Assembly: GCA_033439265.1 (NCBI GenBank) | Contig: JAVTVX010000034.1 | Coordinates: forward strand, 14,088,501 to 14,152,500 | Source of the DNA: Dillenia suffruticosa | Taxonomy: Eukaryota > Streptophyta > Magnoliopsida > Dilleniales > Dilleniaceae | Direction of reading: 5' to 3' | DNA: 64,000 nucleotides | Shown: in pieces, positions 12,471 through 23,492 of the stretch | Position numbering within the stretch: the first letter of the stretch is position 1 | Layout of the letters: every line of letters starts with the position of its first letter | Program-made: the position numbers and the translations under genes | Notes under the pieces: model-generated | The model's input: the letters and a program-made list of their open reading frames with translations, nothing else | The model's database searches: none | What the model was told of the DNA's origin: nothing

Positions 12471-12694
12471 CACTATACCAACAGATTAACGATGAATATT
12501 TTTCGTTTTTAATCTATCGTTAATAGTTTTACAAATTTTTTTTTTACTCAATCCATTATAGCAAGGGAAATATTTTCGTCGCTAATTTCTCAGTATTCCA
12601 TTTAACGTTAATCCAGCACAATTTTTTCGCTATTTTCGATAAATTTTTTTTCGTCGATAATTTTCTATCACTGAAAGTCAATTTTCTTGTAATA
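12471..12694. mobile_element. CACTA-like MITE remnant (copy A)
   Basis: Starts CACTATACCAACAG and ends AATTTTCTTGTAATA, the mutated equivalent of a TAGTG end. It has subterminal CGTCGCTAA / TCGTCGATAA motifs like those of the two larger CACTA elements. No clean 3 bp target duplication remains. The same element lies at 32646-32869, so it predates the segment duplication. Confidence 0.6.
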
Positions 12695-13774
12695 GGTCCT
12701 TAATTTCATCTTCACATAGTCCCATTTCTCGTGGCTAAAATATAATTTTTTTAAATCAGTTCTAAGTTCTTGTAGCCTAATTTTCATCGGTAATTTGATC
12801 GTTCAATCCCCAAAGGCATTAGCAACAGTCCGCCACGATAAATTCACATAGTCTCTCAAGTCTTTTGTGATACAGTCTTTGCAACATAATTGATACGAAT
12901 GAAATGCGTTTTTTCTTGTTTGTTAAATATACTCTTGCAATTTTTAGATTTCATTTTAAAAGGGTCAAATATCATAAAAAATACATTACCAGAAAACATG
13001 ATAACAAGAAATTTCAAAAAAAAATGATAGTTGCTGATTTGTGGATAAATCCATGAAATAGCACTGCTAAATTTGTCGCAAACACGTCCTCGGACAATGC
13101 TCAGGAACCATTTTAATTATGTCATTAGTCGGTGGCAAATTTTAGTGCTCATCACCAATTAGGGACCATTTTGGCATGTGGTTTGAAAAGATTTTGGGAC
13201 TAAGCTTTCTACAAGGGTTTTGTGTTCTTCGCAGATTTCGTTGTTAAAAGATTAGGGAACAAATTTCCCTCATTTTTCATTGAAAATTTTTATCATTAAC
13301 AGCCAGTGATGGAATGTCCCCTCGGCTTCCAAAGAAAATCTTACAAATTTCAATGACACCAAAAATTTGGTGTCAACCTCCACATTCTATATCAGATGTT
13401 CTCCAACATCTCATGATGTACTAGATTCAGCCCCTCTTTATTTTGCTTTGTCCATTAGTCAACTATGCCACAACAAACACATGTAAAGAACCAATAATCA
13501 ATTTGGAGGGAGAAAGAACCAAACTCATGTCTTGGGAAACAGAAAACCTTCACACAGAAATAAGCCTAATTTGATAATCCAAGAGTGTTCAGAGAAGATT
13601 ATGCTATACTGATGAATTGAATACTTCACCGAAGACCCAACAAAAGGACTTGAACAATGAAAACAAATAGGGAGGCATGGAAAATATCCAAGAATCCACC
13701 GTGTTGAGGCCATAGTTGTTACGTTAACCTATCGACAGAACAATATGTATCAAAAGCCATAGCCAACTGTCCCA

Positions 13775-14113
13775 CTAACATTGACAATTGCTAATGGGTC
13801 TCAAAATCAAATCCTGAGGTGATTTCTGTAAACAATTGAACAATTTTAGATTTAATAGTAACAAACAGAAAATATAAGTCCAGATTAAAACCACTACAAC
13901 ATATCCAATGAAACGATGATTGCAAAAGGACATTTTATTCTGATTGGATAAACAGTGAATTGCAGAACAATTCATCGCTTGCTCATATGATTGAAACCAA
14001 ACTCTCGTAGTACATTGTTGATTGAAAATCCCACTGGCCGTGCAGGTAAAGGAAGTGGAGCAGCAAAACTGTAAGTTTTGAACCAACAGCTCGGCAATGT
14101 CACCAATGTCACC
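13775..14113 (-). pseudogene. 3' fragment of F-box gene (copy A)
   Basis: The minus-strand frame beginning VQNLQFCCSTSFTCTASGIF equals the C-terminus of the F-box pseudogene at 34185-35153. Here the codon that is TGA in copy B is TGT (Cys), so the frame runs on through a hydrophobic stretch (FIGYVVVVLIWTYIFCLLLL) to a stop at 13775. The F-box itself and most of the gene are missing because the duplication breakpoint lies inside it. No promoter is present. Confidence 0.8.
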
Positions 14114-14656
14114 AATGCCCTAAAGGAATTGGCGCTGCTGCAGGTGCAGGCGCCGCTGTAAGAGGTGGTGGGGGTAGAATTTGGACCCCATGCGAAGTGT
14201 ACCACTCGTACACCTGCTAAAAGGCGTCGAGTGTAGGTACGGGAATCTCAGCCTGAGCAGCTTGCTGAGTAGGTGCCGGTGGTGGCACGCAAGTCGAGTA
14301 ACGATCCTCCGGCTCGTCTAATTCCTTTGGTGGGGCAAAACGGGTGCTTCGTCGGGTCATTTTACTTCTGCAAGAGAAAAATCTTTATTAGGTATCGTTC
14401 AAAGATTAGGAATGGTTCAAGAAATTTGAGCTAGTCACATCTTGACTAACCTGACAAAGAATGGAATCCAATAAAAAAAAGCATGTTAGGTTAGACACAA
14501 CTATATCTAACCCCCTAAAATGGATGAACTCATATACCTATGACCATGTACTGGGATTTCATGACTGTATGAAACTCTCATACATTGAGAACTTTAAACA
14601 TAAGCACACTCGGGAATGTTTTCAAAACTTTCTTCCTACATAGCTCTCAACCAAGT

Positions 14657-14669
14657 CTCTCTGATACCA
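14657..14669 (-). promoter_or_regulatory. Primer-binding site of the gypsy element
   Basis: On the minus strand TGGTATCAGAGAG lies just inside the right (5') LTR; its first 11 bases match the complement of the 3' end of plant initiator-Met tRNA. It fixes the element's orientation. Confidence 0.85.
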
Positions 14670-17526
14670 ATTCAACTGTCACGCCTCGGACCGGGATAGT
14701 AAATAGCCGCCCGTTGTCCTGAAATGCCGGTTGTATTTCTGTAGAAAATCGGATAGAACCTCCCCATATTTCGAAAATCTTCCAAATACAATTAATTTTG
14801 TAAAATTACAACCATTCTGTAAAATAATCAAATGGTCATTCCAGCCTCTCCAAAATCAACCAATCGCATAGCCAACATTCAAAATAACGCAAGGTTATAA
14901 ACTTTTCCAGCAACCTAGCCACAGACCTCTACTGCCATGCCCCCGTCAAAGGTATGGACAGCCACCAGTCGTCCCTCCTGTGATTTAGAGGTGGCACCGA
15001 GCAATCCTAGAATACACTTCTAAGACATAACACATTCCCAAGTACATACACAACGAATAAGAAATGTCTCAATGCAATGTTATACAATGACATGAGAGTT
15101 CCACAATTTGAATGTCCATATTTATACAATCGTCCCAAAATTTCACAATGGTCATCTATAGACCTCAGAATGCATATACATTATCAATACAAATTTTGCA
15201 GTAGAAATATATAATGATTCCTCAAGTCCAAGTCAGATTTCCCAATGATACTGAGCGTCCTAAAAGCAACGCTCATTGTCAAATATTATCTCTGAAACAA
15301 GAAGCGAAATGAGGGGTGAGTACTCGGGAATGAATACTCAGTGAGTGAGTGGATCAATACAATCGTCTAATATGAAGTGTGAAACTGGAGTGTCAAAACA
15401 TAAGTATACGAATCATATTTCAAATTATCATGCTTTTATTTCAACAATATATCATTAGCACGCATTTTCAAGTCAAATATGCATTCAAAACACTGTCACT
15501 AAAATCATAAAGCTACCAGCCGAAAATATCCTGACAGAGGTCTACCGCGACTTATGACAGGCGCACCGGGGGTGTTATATGCAAGTTTATTTAAAGTGCT
15601 CTCTACCCCGGCATTGGCGACGGACCTCGTACATGTGCTAGACTTGGAGTGAGTATCCAAATCCTCCCCCTTTCGGGTTCAACCTGGCTAGTACCGTGTT
15701 GTTAATAAAATCACGACAACTCGTGGGATATCTCAGGCCTAGGCATATCTAGAAGCCACCAATGCGTCTCTCAGGGTGTCCTTCGTAGATACGGAACAAT
15801 ACTTATCAAAACTCTCAAGGCCAAATCCAAAATCGTATCAAAATGTGCCGAAATCAAGTTCACAAACCAAATGCAACATATAGCAAAAATGATACATTAT
15901 ACATTTCAACCACATGGATACATAATTTCAATATTTCATCACAATTTTTGGACACTCCATCGGTTCACAAAAATCAATTTCAAAACCAGTCAAAACATTT
16001 CAAGTACGCTACAAATCAAACTCATTTATCAAATATTTTAAAACAGAATTTACACATTAAACAAAAACATTGAAATAAATTCTATTCACTGTATGGGGGA
16101 GGTAGCGCACTCCCCAATAATACCATGAAGCAAAGAAAAGGGTTCCCCTAACTCGAGACACCCAATACCTATGAATGTATATATATATATATAAAAAATC
16201 AACGAGTTTCAAACATTCGCAGTTATAGGAAATAAACTATCACTTCTAATACACGTATGCCAATCAGGTAGTTCAAATCCTTTAGAACCCTACCCAAATT
16301 TCTCATATTTTGTTCATGCATACAACGTGTCCATAAGACTTAAGTGTTGGTACTCGATCAATCTCGCACAGGGCTCACATTAATCCAATCTCTCGCTCAC
16401 ACCCAATGTGTCACGCCCCGAACCGGGATCATGAACAGTCGCCCGTTGTCCCTGGATGCCGGCTGTATTTTTACAGAAAATCGGGTAGAACCTCCCCATA
16501 AATCGGAGGTTTCCCCTGTACAATTTCACCTGTATATAACATTCATCCTGTAAAAATAAACAATTGGTCATCCCGGCCTTTCCAAAATCAACAATATCCA
16601 CAGCCAACATCCAGAACAACGAGAGACTATAAAGTTTCTAACAGTCCTAGCAACAGACCTCTACTGTCATGCCCAACTAGAGCATGAGCAGCCGCCACAC
16701 CGAGCGGACTTAAATTCTACGCATATATAAAATAAATTCCCAAGTTATTTTTAAATATTTACAAATGTCTCAATGCAATGAAATAATCAACACGAGAGTT
16801 TCGCGAAATAAAGTCCATAATTTATACAGTCATCCCAGAAAATTTATATAAATACATTGGTCAATCTAAAACCTCCAGTACATAATAATATCACCAATCA
16901 TCATAGCGGAAGAGATGGAAAATATCCATACCCAATCCCAGTGGTATCTCCTCGATCCAACCACTAATCCTGTGGGAAAGAAAGTGAGGGATGAGTATCT
17001 ATGGGAGGATACTCAGTAAGTGAGGGGACTAACATCATACTATCAATATCGAGGTGAATTTGGAGTGTCAAAGCATAAGATAAGAAAATATCCATAGTGT
17101 GCAAACCGATCATGCTATTTCAAAATCATATATAATACGCACACATCAGAAATCAAAATATGCATCCCAAAATTTTACATCAATGTCATGAAGAGCCGGC
17201 CAATGAAATATTCCCGGCAATGGTCTACCTCGACCAAGGACGGCGCATTGGGGGTTTTTCCAAATGCAAGTATTAAAGAATGGCTCTCTGCCCCAATGTT
17301 GGCCACAGACTACCCCAACTAGCCTGTAAATAATAATAAAGTACATATAACTAGTCAGCCGTGTATGGTGCTCCCGCCTGGTGCTAGACGGAGCCGTACT
17401 CAACGTCCTCTCCGATGAGGGTCAACCTGGGACACCTATACACACGACAATCTGGCGGATACCTCCGGCCGAAGCGTATCCGGACACAAGGGGTGCCTCT
17501 ACCAGATGTCCTTCGTAGCTACGGAT

Positions 17527-17713
17527 CACAATATCATATCAGCCGGGCACGTAGCCCCATGCATCCCATCACCAGATCAGTCGGGCATATAGCCCCATGC
17601 ATAATATCATAACGTCAGCCGGGCATACAGCCCAATCTATAATATCACAAAGTCGGCCGGGCATACAGCCCAAAACATAATATCATAAAGTCGGCCGGGC
17701 ATACAGCCCAAAT
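17527..17713. repeat. About 43 bp tandem repeat in the solo LTR
   Basis: Four to five copies of a unit containing CAGCCGGGCATACAGCCCA followed by an AATATCATAAAGT-like spacer. The first copies read GGGCACGTAGCCCC and GGGCATATAGCCCC. Each unit contains a short inverted repeat (GGGC...GCCC). Copies drift gradually, as in minisatellites. Confidence 0.75.
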
Positions 17714-18389
17714 GTGTATATAAATCCATTTAAAACCATGTGCCAATGTAGTGGAAGCATTAAAACATATCAATATGTCGAAAATGTGGCACAATATACG
17801 TTTATCAAAACTCATGGATGCATATCAATAAAATCGGCAGTTAAGACACTCCAAAGGCCACAAAACATTTCATCAAATATTGGAAAGTCATAACAATCAT
17901 ACATTTTGCAGAAACATGTCATTTAAAAGATATTTTTGAAACATGGTTTTCAATCAATAGCGAATGTCAAAGTCCCACTCACCGTTCTACGGGAGGGAAG
18001 TCACTCCCTACTGACAAGCCAAATCGGATCTGACCGCTCGAGTCTCCAAAAGATCAACCTAAATCAGATCATCAAATTTCTGTAACATTCTATACTTAAC
18101 CTTCAATTCATATATAATCATTTCATAATTTGTATTCTATTTGCATTCCACTTACACTCTAAACATATACAAAACCTTTCATCTTAAATTCAATTCTAGA
18201 TTCGTCCAATTTATTAATTAGAGTCGAAATCTCCTCACCTAGGGTTTTCTCGAAGTGCCGAGTCTCGTCCGAAAGTCGCTTCGGTCACTCCAAAGTCTGT
18301 AGGGTTTCCTATCAAAACAACATTTATTTGTTAGATCTAAACACATAGATCCGAAGCAAAACCCTAAGTCATTTACCTGCGTGGAGATT

Positions 18390-18960
18390 CGTGGGCTGTC
18401 ACGGGCTCGTGGGCCGTCACGGGCCGTCGCGGGCTCGTGGGCTACAGCTAGCGGGCTCGCTGGTCTGCGGGCCAGCGGGCTGGCGGGCCGATGGGCCGGT
18501 GGGCCTGCAGCTGATGGGCCTGCGGGCTGACAATGCTCGCCCGTGTGTTGGCGCACGCCCGTGTGCTGGCGCACGCCCGTGCGCTGCGCTGGCTCGTGCG
18601 CGCTCGCACGCTGGCTCGTGCGCGCTCGCGCGCTGTTGCGCGCCCTGCTCGCTCGCTCTGCGCGCGCTCTGCTCGCGCCCCTGCTCGCGCGCTTTGCTCG
18701 CGCGCTCTTCTCGCGCGCTGCTCGCGCGCGCTCGTGCGCTGGGCCGCGCTCCCGTGCACGCTCGTGCGCTGGGCCGCGCGCCCGTGCACGCTCGTGCGCT
18801 GGGCCGCTCGCGCTAGTGCGCTGGGCCTCGCGCGATAGTGTGCTGGGCCTTGTGCGCTCGCGGCCTCGCTCGCACTCGCGGCCTCGGTCCTGCTCGTAGC
18901 CTGGGCTCGAGCTGTGGGCTGGAGGGCACACTCGGTGGCTCGATAGAGCGAGGAGGCAGC
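18390..18960. repeat. GC-rich low-complexity block in the solo LTR
   Basis: Irregular repeats of GTGCGCTGGGC, GCTCGTGCGC and CGCGCGCT, including two near-identical 36 bp units around 18735-18810. Long open frames occur in several frames on both strands, with Ala/Arg-rich products. That is a composition effect, since stop codons are AT-rich. Not called as genes. Confidence 0.7.
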
Positions 18961-20620
18961 AATCGCGTGCTGTGGCACGATCGGGCTCGCGTGGAGGAAT
19001 CGCACTGTGGAGCGCTCAAGCTCGCGCGATGGTGGCAGGAGGAGGGGGTTGCTGCTGGTGGCGGCTGTTCGCGGACGGAAGCGAGATCGCGCGGTGGCGG
19101 CGCTCGGCGGAGCTTGCGAAGGAGGTGAGATCGAAATCAATCGCGACTGCAGAAAGGAGAGTGAGCCGCGGGAAGAAAGAAGCAGAAGAAGAAGAAGAAG
19201 GAGGAAGAAGGTGGCGAATGGCGGAGACACGCAGCGAGGAAGGCGGCGCCGCGGTGGAAGAAGAGAGACGAAGGGTCGGGGAAGACGAAAGGTCGGGAGA
19301 GAGAGAGAGAGAGAGAGAGAAGGGGGTTAGGGTTTTAACCCTAATCCCCAATTGGGGACGCAGCGTTTTGTCCCAAAACGCTGCGATTCCAAATTTTTTT
19401 TTTTTTTTTTTTTTTTTAAAGCTTGGTGTTACACAATGGCCAACAGGGCCATAGCCCAGTGCTTCTCTGTGTAGCGTGTAGCGCCCATGTACGAGGCGCG
19501 CAGTGCCCATGTGCAGGGTCTATGTGCAGGGCGCGCAGCGCCTGTGTGTAGGGCATAGCACCCAGGGCGTGTAGCGTCTGCACGCCAACCATTTCTCCTC
19601 ATGTCTCAACTTATCCCTAACATTCGTTCAAATAAATCAAATGGGTAAGAAATTTTCTCACCTAGAGTTTTCTTGGAACGCAGACCTTCATCCGAATGTC
19701 TCCTCGATCGTTCCAAAATCTATAATGCTCCGCAGAAACTCGCGGGCTGTCACGGGCTATTGCGGGCTGTGGGCTGTGGGCCGCAGTGGGCTTTGAGGCC
19801 GCAGTAGGCTCCCAGGCTACATGGGCTCGTGGATTGTTGCGGGTTGGTGGGCTCACGGGCTGGCATGCTGGCGGGCTCACGGGCTCACGAGCTCACGAGC
19901 TGGCACGTGCGCTCACGAGCTGGTCTGCAGTCGCGCGCACACGGGTTGCGCGCAGTGGACTGGAGAGTGCTCGGGAGCAGGCGCGCGCTCGTGCGTAGGT
20001 GCGCTCTCGAGTAAGCACGCTCACGCGAGGCTCGTGCTCGTGCACGGAGGAGCTGTAGTGGCTCGCTTGCGGGAGAGAGGAGCTGTAGTAGCTGGGTACA
20101 CTCGTGGTGGTGGTGGATTGCGGTGGAGGGTGGCGGATTCACGGTGGAGGGCGATCGAGACGGAAGGAGATCACGAGAGATAGAGAGAGAGTGAGCAGCG
20201 GAGAGAGAGAGAGAAACAGTGAGAGAGAAACTGAGAGAAAGAAATAGAGAGAGAGAAGAAGAAGAAGAAGAAGAAGAAGAAGAAGAAGACGGTGGTACTG
20301 CGCAGCGGCTTCGAGCGAGGGAGGCGCTGCCGCGGGAGAGGGAGGCGCTGCCGCGGGAGAGGAAGAGGTGGGGAGAGGGGAGACGAAGAGTCGGAGAGAG
20401 AGAGATGAAGAGAGAGAGACAGATTATAGCTTTTAGCCCTAATCTGACACGGGGGAGTGTCGCGTTTCGGCACGAAACGCGGCGTTTCGGCCCGAAACGC
20501 GGCGTTTCCTCCTTCCTCTCTCTTTTTTTTTTTAAAAAAAAAAAGAATATATATATATATATATAAATATCTCAAAACCAATACACTTGTTCAAGTACCA
20601 AGTGTCGGTGTTACAACTTT

Positions 20621-20982
20621 TGGTTGAAAGCATTCTCTAGTATAATATAAAATTTGTCATTTTATGGGAAAAAAAAGTGCTCAATCTATGGGCATGTCAT
20701 GGGAAGGTTCTACGTGACCAGAGGGAATTCAAAGTTTAATTCCCTTTTCAATACAAAATAAGTAAAGAAAACCCAACATAAATGACAAGTTTAAGAAAGT
20801 AAAGGTAGTCTATTTCCCATAAAAAATCAGGTTGAATAACTTAAATCGACAGATATATTTGTTGTACTATATAATAGAGTTGGTGAAATTTTCAAACTAA
20901 TTGATTTTATTTCTTCATATTTTTCTCGTTCTTATTATCGATTTATTTACAAGCATATATGTATATATATATATATATTCAA
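20621..20982. other. AT-rich intergenic stretch
   Basis: Sits between the right target-site copy of the gypsy element and the left target-site copy of CACTA element 1. No gene, terminal repeat or open frame is seen, apart from a TA run near 20956-20979. Confidence 0.45.
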
Positions 20983-21179
20983 AACCACTAGAAAAAAACA
21001 CATTTTTTGCGACGAAATTTAGCGACAAATTTTTTGCGTTGCAAATTTGCGACGAATTTAGCGACAAAATATTTTTTCATCGCTATTTCTAACGAAATTT
21101 CCAACGAAAAAAAAGTCATAGCTGATTTAGAGACGACCGGAAATTTGTCGCTAATTTTGCGACGAATTTTGAGATTCGT

Positions 21180-22460
21180 CGCTAATTTTGCCACGAATTT
21201 TGAAATTCATTGCTAATTTTGAAAGTAATAAAATAAAATAAAATATTTAATATATATTAATTAATTAATTAATTAATTTTGCGACGAATTTCAAAATTCG
21301 TCACAAAATTTTGAAAATAATAAAATAAAATAAAATTTTAATATAAATTAATTAATTAATTAATTAATTTTGCGACGAATTTCAAAATTCGTGGCAAATT
21401 TTGCCACGAATTTCAAAATTCGTCGCAAAATTTTGAAAATAATAAAATAAAATAAAATTTTAATATAAATGAATTAATTAATTAATTTTGCGACGAATTT
21501 CAAAATTCGTCGCAAAATTTTGAAAATAAAAGATAAAATAAAATTTTAATATAAATGAATTAATTAATTAATTAACTTTGCGACGAATTTCAAAATTCAT
21601 GGCAAATTTTGCGACGAATTTCAAAATTCGTCGCAAAACTTTGAAAATAAAAAGATAAAATAAAATTTTAATATAAATGAATTAATTAATTAATTAACTT
21701 TGCGACGAATTTCAAAATTCGTGGCAAATTTTGCGAGGAATTTCAAAATTTGTCGCAAAATTTTGAAAATAAAAAAATAAATTTAATATAAATGAATTAA
21801 TTAAATAATAAATTTTGCGATGAATTTCAAAATTCGTGGCAAATTTTGCGACGAATTTCAAAATTCGTTGCAAAATTTTGAAAATAATATAATAAAATAA
21901 AATTTTAATATAAATTAATTAATTAATTAATTTTGCGATGAATTTTAAAATTCATTGCAAAATTTTGAAAATAAAAAAATAAAATAAAATTTTAATATAT
22001 ATTAATTAATTAATTAATTAATAAATTTTGCGACGACTTTCGAAATTCGTGGCAAATTTTGCGACGAATTTCAAAATTCGTCGCAAAATTTTGAAAATAA
22101 AAAAATAAAATAAAATTATAGTATATATTAATTAATTAATTAATAAATTTTGCAACGAATTTTAAAATTCATCGCAAAATTTTCCACGAATTTCAAAATT
22201 CGTCGCAAAATTTTGAAAATAAAAAAATAAAATAAAATTTTAATATATATTAATTAATTAATTAATTAATTTGGCGACGAATTTCAAAATTCGTGGTAAA
22301 ATTTTGAAAATAATAAAATAAAATAAAATTTTAATATATAATAATTAATTAATTAATTAATTTTGTGACGAATTTCAAAATTCGTGGCAAATTTTGCGAC
22401 GAATTTCAAAATTCGTGGCAAATTTTGCGACAAATTTCAAAATTCGTCGCAAAATTTTAA
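21180..22460. repeat. Tandem hairpin array in CACTA 1
   Basis: About ten units of roughly 80-130 bp. A typical unit has a TTAATTAATTAATT run, then one or two inverted repeats with 11 bp arms GCGACGAATTT / AAATTCGTCGC around a 2 bp loop, then a TTTTGAAAATAATAAAATAA tail. Some arms vary to GTGGC or GATGA. A smaller array of the same kind lies at 22900-23330. Confidence 0.85.
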
Positions 22461-22714
22461 AAAAATTAAATAAATTAAAATATTAATATATATTTATTTT
22501 TTTTTTATTTAACTAAAATTATCACATTTATTATTTTTAATTAATATGTTATATTTTATTTTTATAGTATTATTGTTTTTATATATATATTTTTATTTTA
22601 TTTTTAACTAATATTTTATTATTTTATAATAAATTGTTATTTTATATTGTTTTATTATTATGTGAAATATGTAAAGGAAAGATAATATGTAAAAAAAAAA
22701 ATTTATAACAGATA

Positions 22715-22900
22715 CTAACGTTTAGCTTGATGGTTGCAAGATCTTAAAGATTCACGGAAGCGCAAGGGTTTGAACCATGGTGGGAGCAAAGCGGTGGAAT
22801 TTCTCAAGAATTAAGTGAGGGAGGGCGTGTGGGTGCCGGCTCGGGCGGGCGTTCGGGCGGATGCTGGCTCGGGCAGGCGGGCGGGCGGGCCAGATTCAGG
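22715..22900 (+). other. tRNA/SINE-like segment with GC-rich tail in CACTA 1
   Basis: TAGCTTGATGGTTGCAAG (22722 onward) resembles an A box, and GGGTTTGAACCATGG about 45 bp later resembles a B box of an internal RNA polymerase III promoter. It is followed by GGGCGGGCGTTCGGGCGG-type repeats to about 22890. The reverse complement of 28340-28480 in CACTA 2 is homologous, including the GGAATTT...AATTAAGTGAGG part. It may be a tRNA-derived SINE fragment. No full cloverleaf is evident. Confidence 0.4.
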
Positions 22901-23492
22901 AATTAATTAATTAATTTTGCGACGAATTTCAAAATTCGTCGCAAACTTAGCGACGAATCTTAGAATTCGTCACAAAATTTGAAAAATAATAAAATAAAGT
23001 AAAATTTTAATATATATTAATTAATTAATTAATTAATTTTGCGACGAATTGGGAAATTTGTCGCAAAATTTTGAAAATAATTCAATAAAATAAAATATTA
23101 ATATATATTTATTAAATAATTAATTAATTTTGCGACGAATTTTGAAATTCGTTGCTAAATTTGAAAAATAATAAAATAAAATAAAATATTAATATAGATT
23201 TATTAAATAATTAATTAATTTTGCGACGAAATTCAGAATTCGTCGCAAAATTTGAAAAATAATTAAAATAAATTAAAATATTAATATATATTTATTAATT
23301 AATTAATTAATTTAGCGACTAATTTTTTATTTTCGTCGCTAAATTTGCGACGAATTTAGCGACAAAAAATTATTTGTCGCTAAATTTAACGACGAATTTT
23401 TAATTTTTCGTCGCTAATGTTTTTAGCGACGAATTTTTATTAAATTTTCGTCGCTAAATTTGTTGCTAAAAACTGGTTTTTTTATAGTGAAC

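Larger units (their letters stand above)
10967..14118. repeat. Duplicated genomic segment inserted in gag (copy A)
   Basis: Near-identical to 31123-34282: it carries the 3' part of one 565 bp tandem unit, one full unit, an SPH-upstream-like block, a CACTA-like MITE and the 3' end of the F-box gene. It is flanked by 28/30-matching direct repeats of gag sequence (10946-10975 and 14123-14152). Junction A shares GTGCAGG with the donor start; at the other junction the nonamer TCACCAATG is doubled relative to the donor. Copy B has about 30 bp at 32128-32158 absent here. Because gag resumes on both sides and the F-box gene is cut here but not in B, A is the derived copy. Confidence 0.85.
9800..14360 (-). 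pseudogene. Gypsy gag, split by a 3.15 kb insertion
   Basis: The reading starts at ATG 14360 (MTRRSTRFAPPKELDEPEDR) with a Pro/Ala-rich N-terminus, has an in-frame TAG near 14220, and is interrupted at about 14122. It resumes at about 10975 and continues through the Retrotrans_gag domain (10590-10925, with ALLWWEALTDEA and FDGKFF). A basic linker follows (10231-10473). Two zinc knuckles lie at about 10040-10140: CRRCNRSHSIGAC is intact, while CFHCGKPGYIRSSC has Tyr where His binds zinc. Gag would form the particle and bind RNA. It is not functional. Confidence 0.85.
16409..19433. mobile_element. Solo LTR of a second gypsy family (3025 bp)
   Basis: Starts TGTCACGCCCCGAACC and ends GCTTGGTGTTACA, flanked by a perfect CAATG duplication (16404-16408 and 19434-19438). 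It sits where the left LTR of the host element runs on without a break. No interior or second LTR is present, so the body was probably lost by LTR-LTR recombination. The first ~25 bp resemble the host LTR, but most of the sequence differs, so it is a related but distinct family. It holds a 43 bp tandem repeat and a strongly GC-rich block. Confidence 0.9.
3391..20615 (-). mobile_element. Ty3/gypsy chromovirus-like LTR retrotransposon with nested insertions
   Basis: Two related long LTRs (3391-6132 and 14677-20615, the latter interrupted) bound an interior coding on the minus strand for gag, protease, RT, RNase H, integrase and a chromodomain-like tail, in gypsy order. Both outer edges carry the perfect 5 bp target-site duplication ACTTT (3386-3390 and 20616-20620). 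The 5' LTR is the right one: a primer-binding site matching initiator-Met tRNA lies just inside it. LTR ends are TG...CA on the right; the left LTR now ends in TA. The long LTRs, pol order and C-terminal chromodomain-like stretch suggest the Tekay/Del group. Stops and frameshifts across every domain show it is dead. Later events are a 3.15 kb duplicated genomic segment in gag and a solo LTR in the 5' LTR. Confidence 0.92.
14677..20615 (-). repeat. 5' LTR of the gypsy element, split by a solo LTR
   Basis: Begins TGTCACGCCTCGG and ends GTGTCGGTGTTACA on the plus strand. LTR sequence covers 14677-16408 and 19434-20615, about 2.9 kb without the nested solo LTR, and aligns with the left LTR. The right part holds GC-rich and GA-rich blocks (19740-20400), an AGA run near 20256-20288 and a short doubled sequence containing GCGGGAGAGG. 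The TSD partner ACTTT follows at 20616-20620. Confidence 0.85.
20986..23489. mobile_element. Non-autonomous CACTA transposon 1 (2504 bp)
   Basis: Begins CACTAGAAAAAAACAC and ends GGTTTTTTTATAGTG. CACTA/TAGTG ends plus a perfect 3 bp target duplication AAC (20983-20985, 23490-23492) define an En/Spm (CACTA) element. There is no transposase. The terminal 200 bp carry GCGACGAA / TTCGTCGC motifs in both directions, the usual form of transposase-binding subterminal repeats. Most of the interior (21180-22460, 22900-23330) is a tandem array of hairpin-forming units. The centre (22490-22900) is AT-rich, then tRNA-like, then GC-rich. It depends on an autonomous partner for movement. Confidence 0.9.

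Noticed and set aside
13525-13713. 62-codon frame conserved at 33698-33886
   Set aside because: Conservation is explained by the recent duplication; there is no signal, domain or independent support.
17527-17713. Regularly spaced repeats resembling a CRISPR array
   Set aside because: Spacers are near-identical and the location is a plant LTR; it is a minisatellite.
19323-19350. TTAGGGTTTTAACCCTAA, telomere-like
   Set aside because: A single short palindromic occurrence inside an LTR with no TTTAGGG array.
18239-19510. Frames up to 260 codons on both strands in the solo LTR
   Set aside because: GC-rich repeats lack stop codons by composition; products are simple Ala/Arg or Glu/Arg repeats with no domain.
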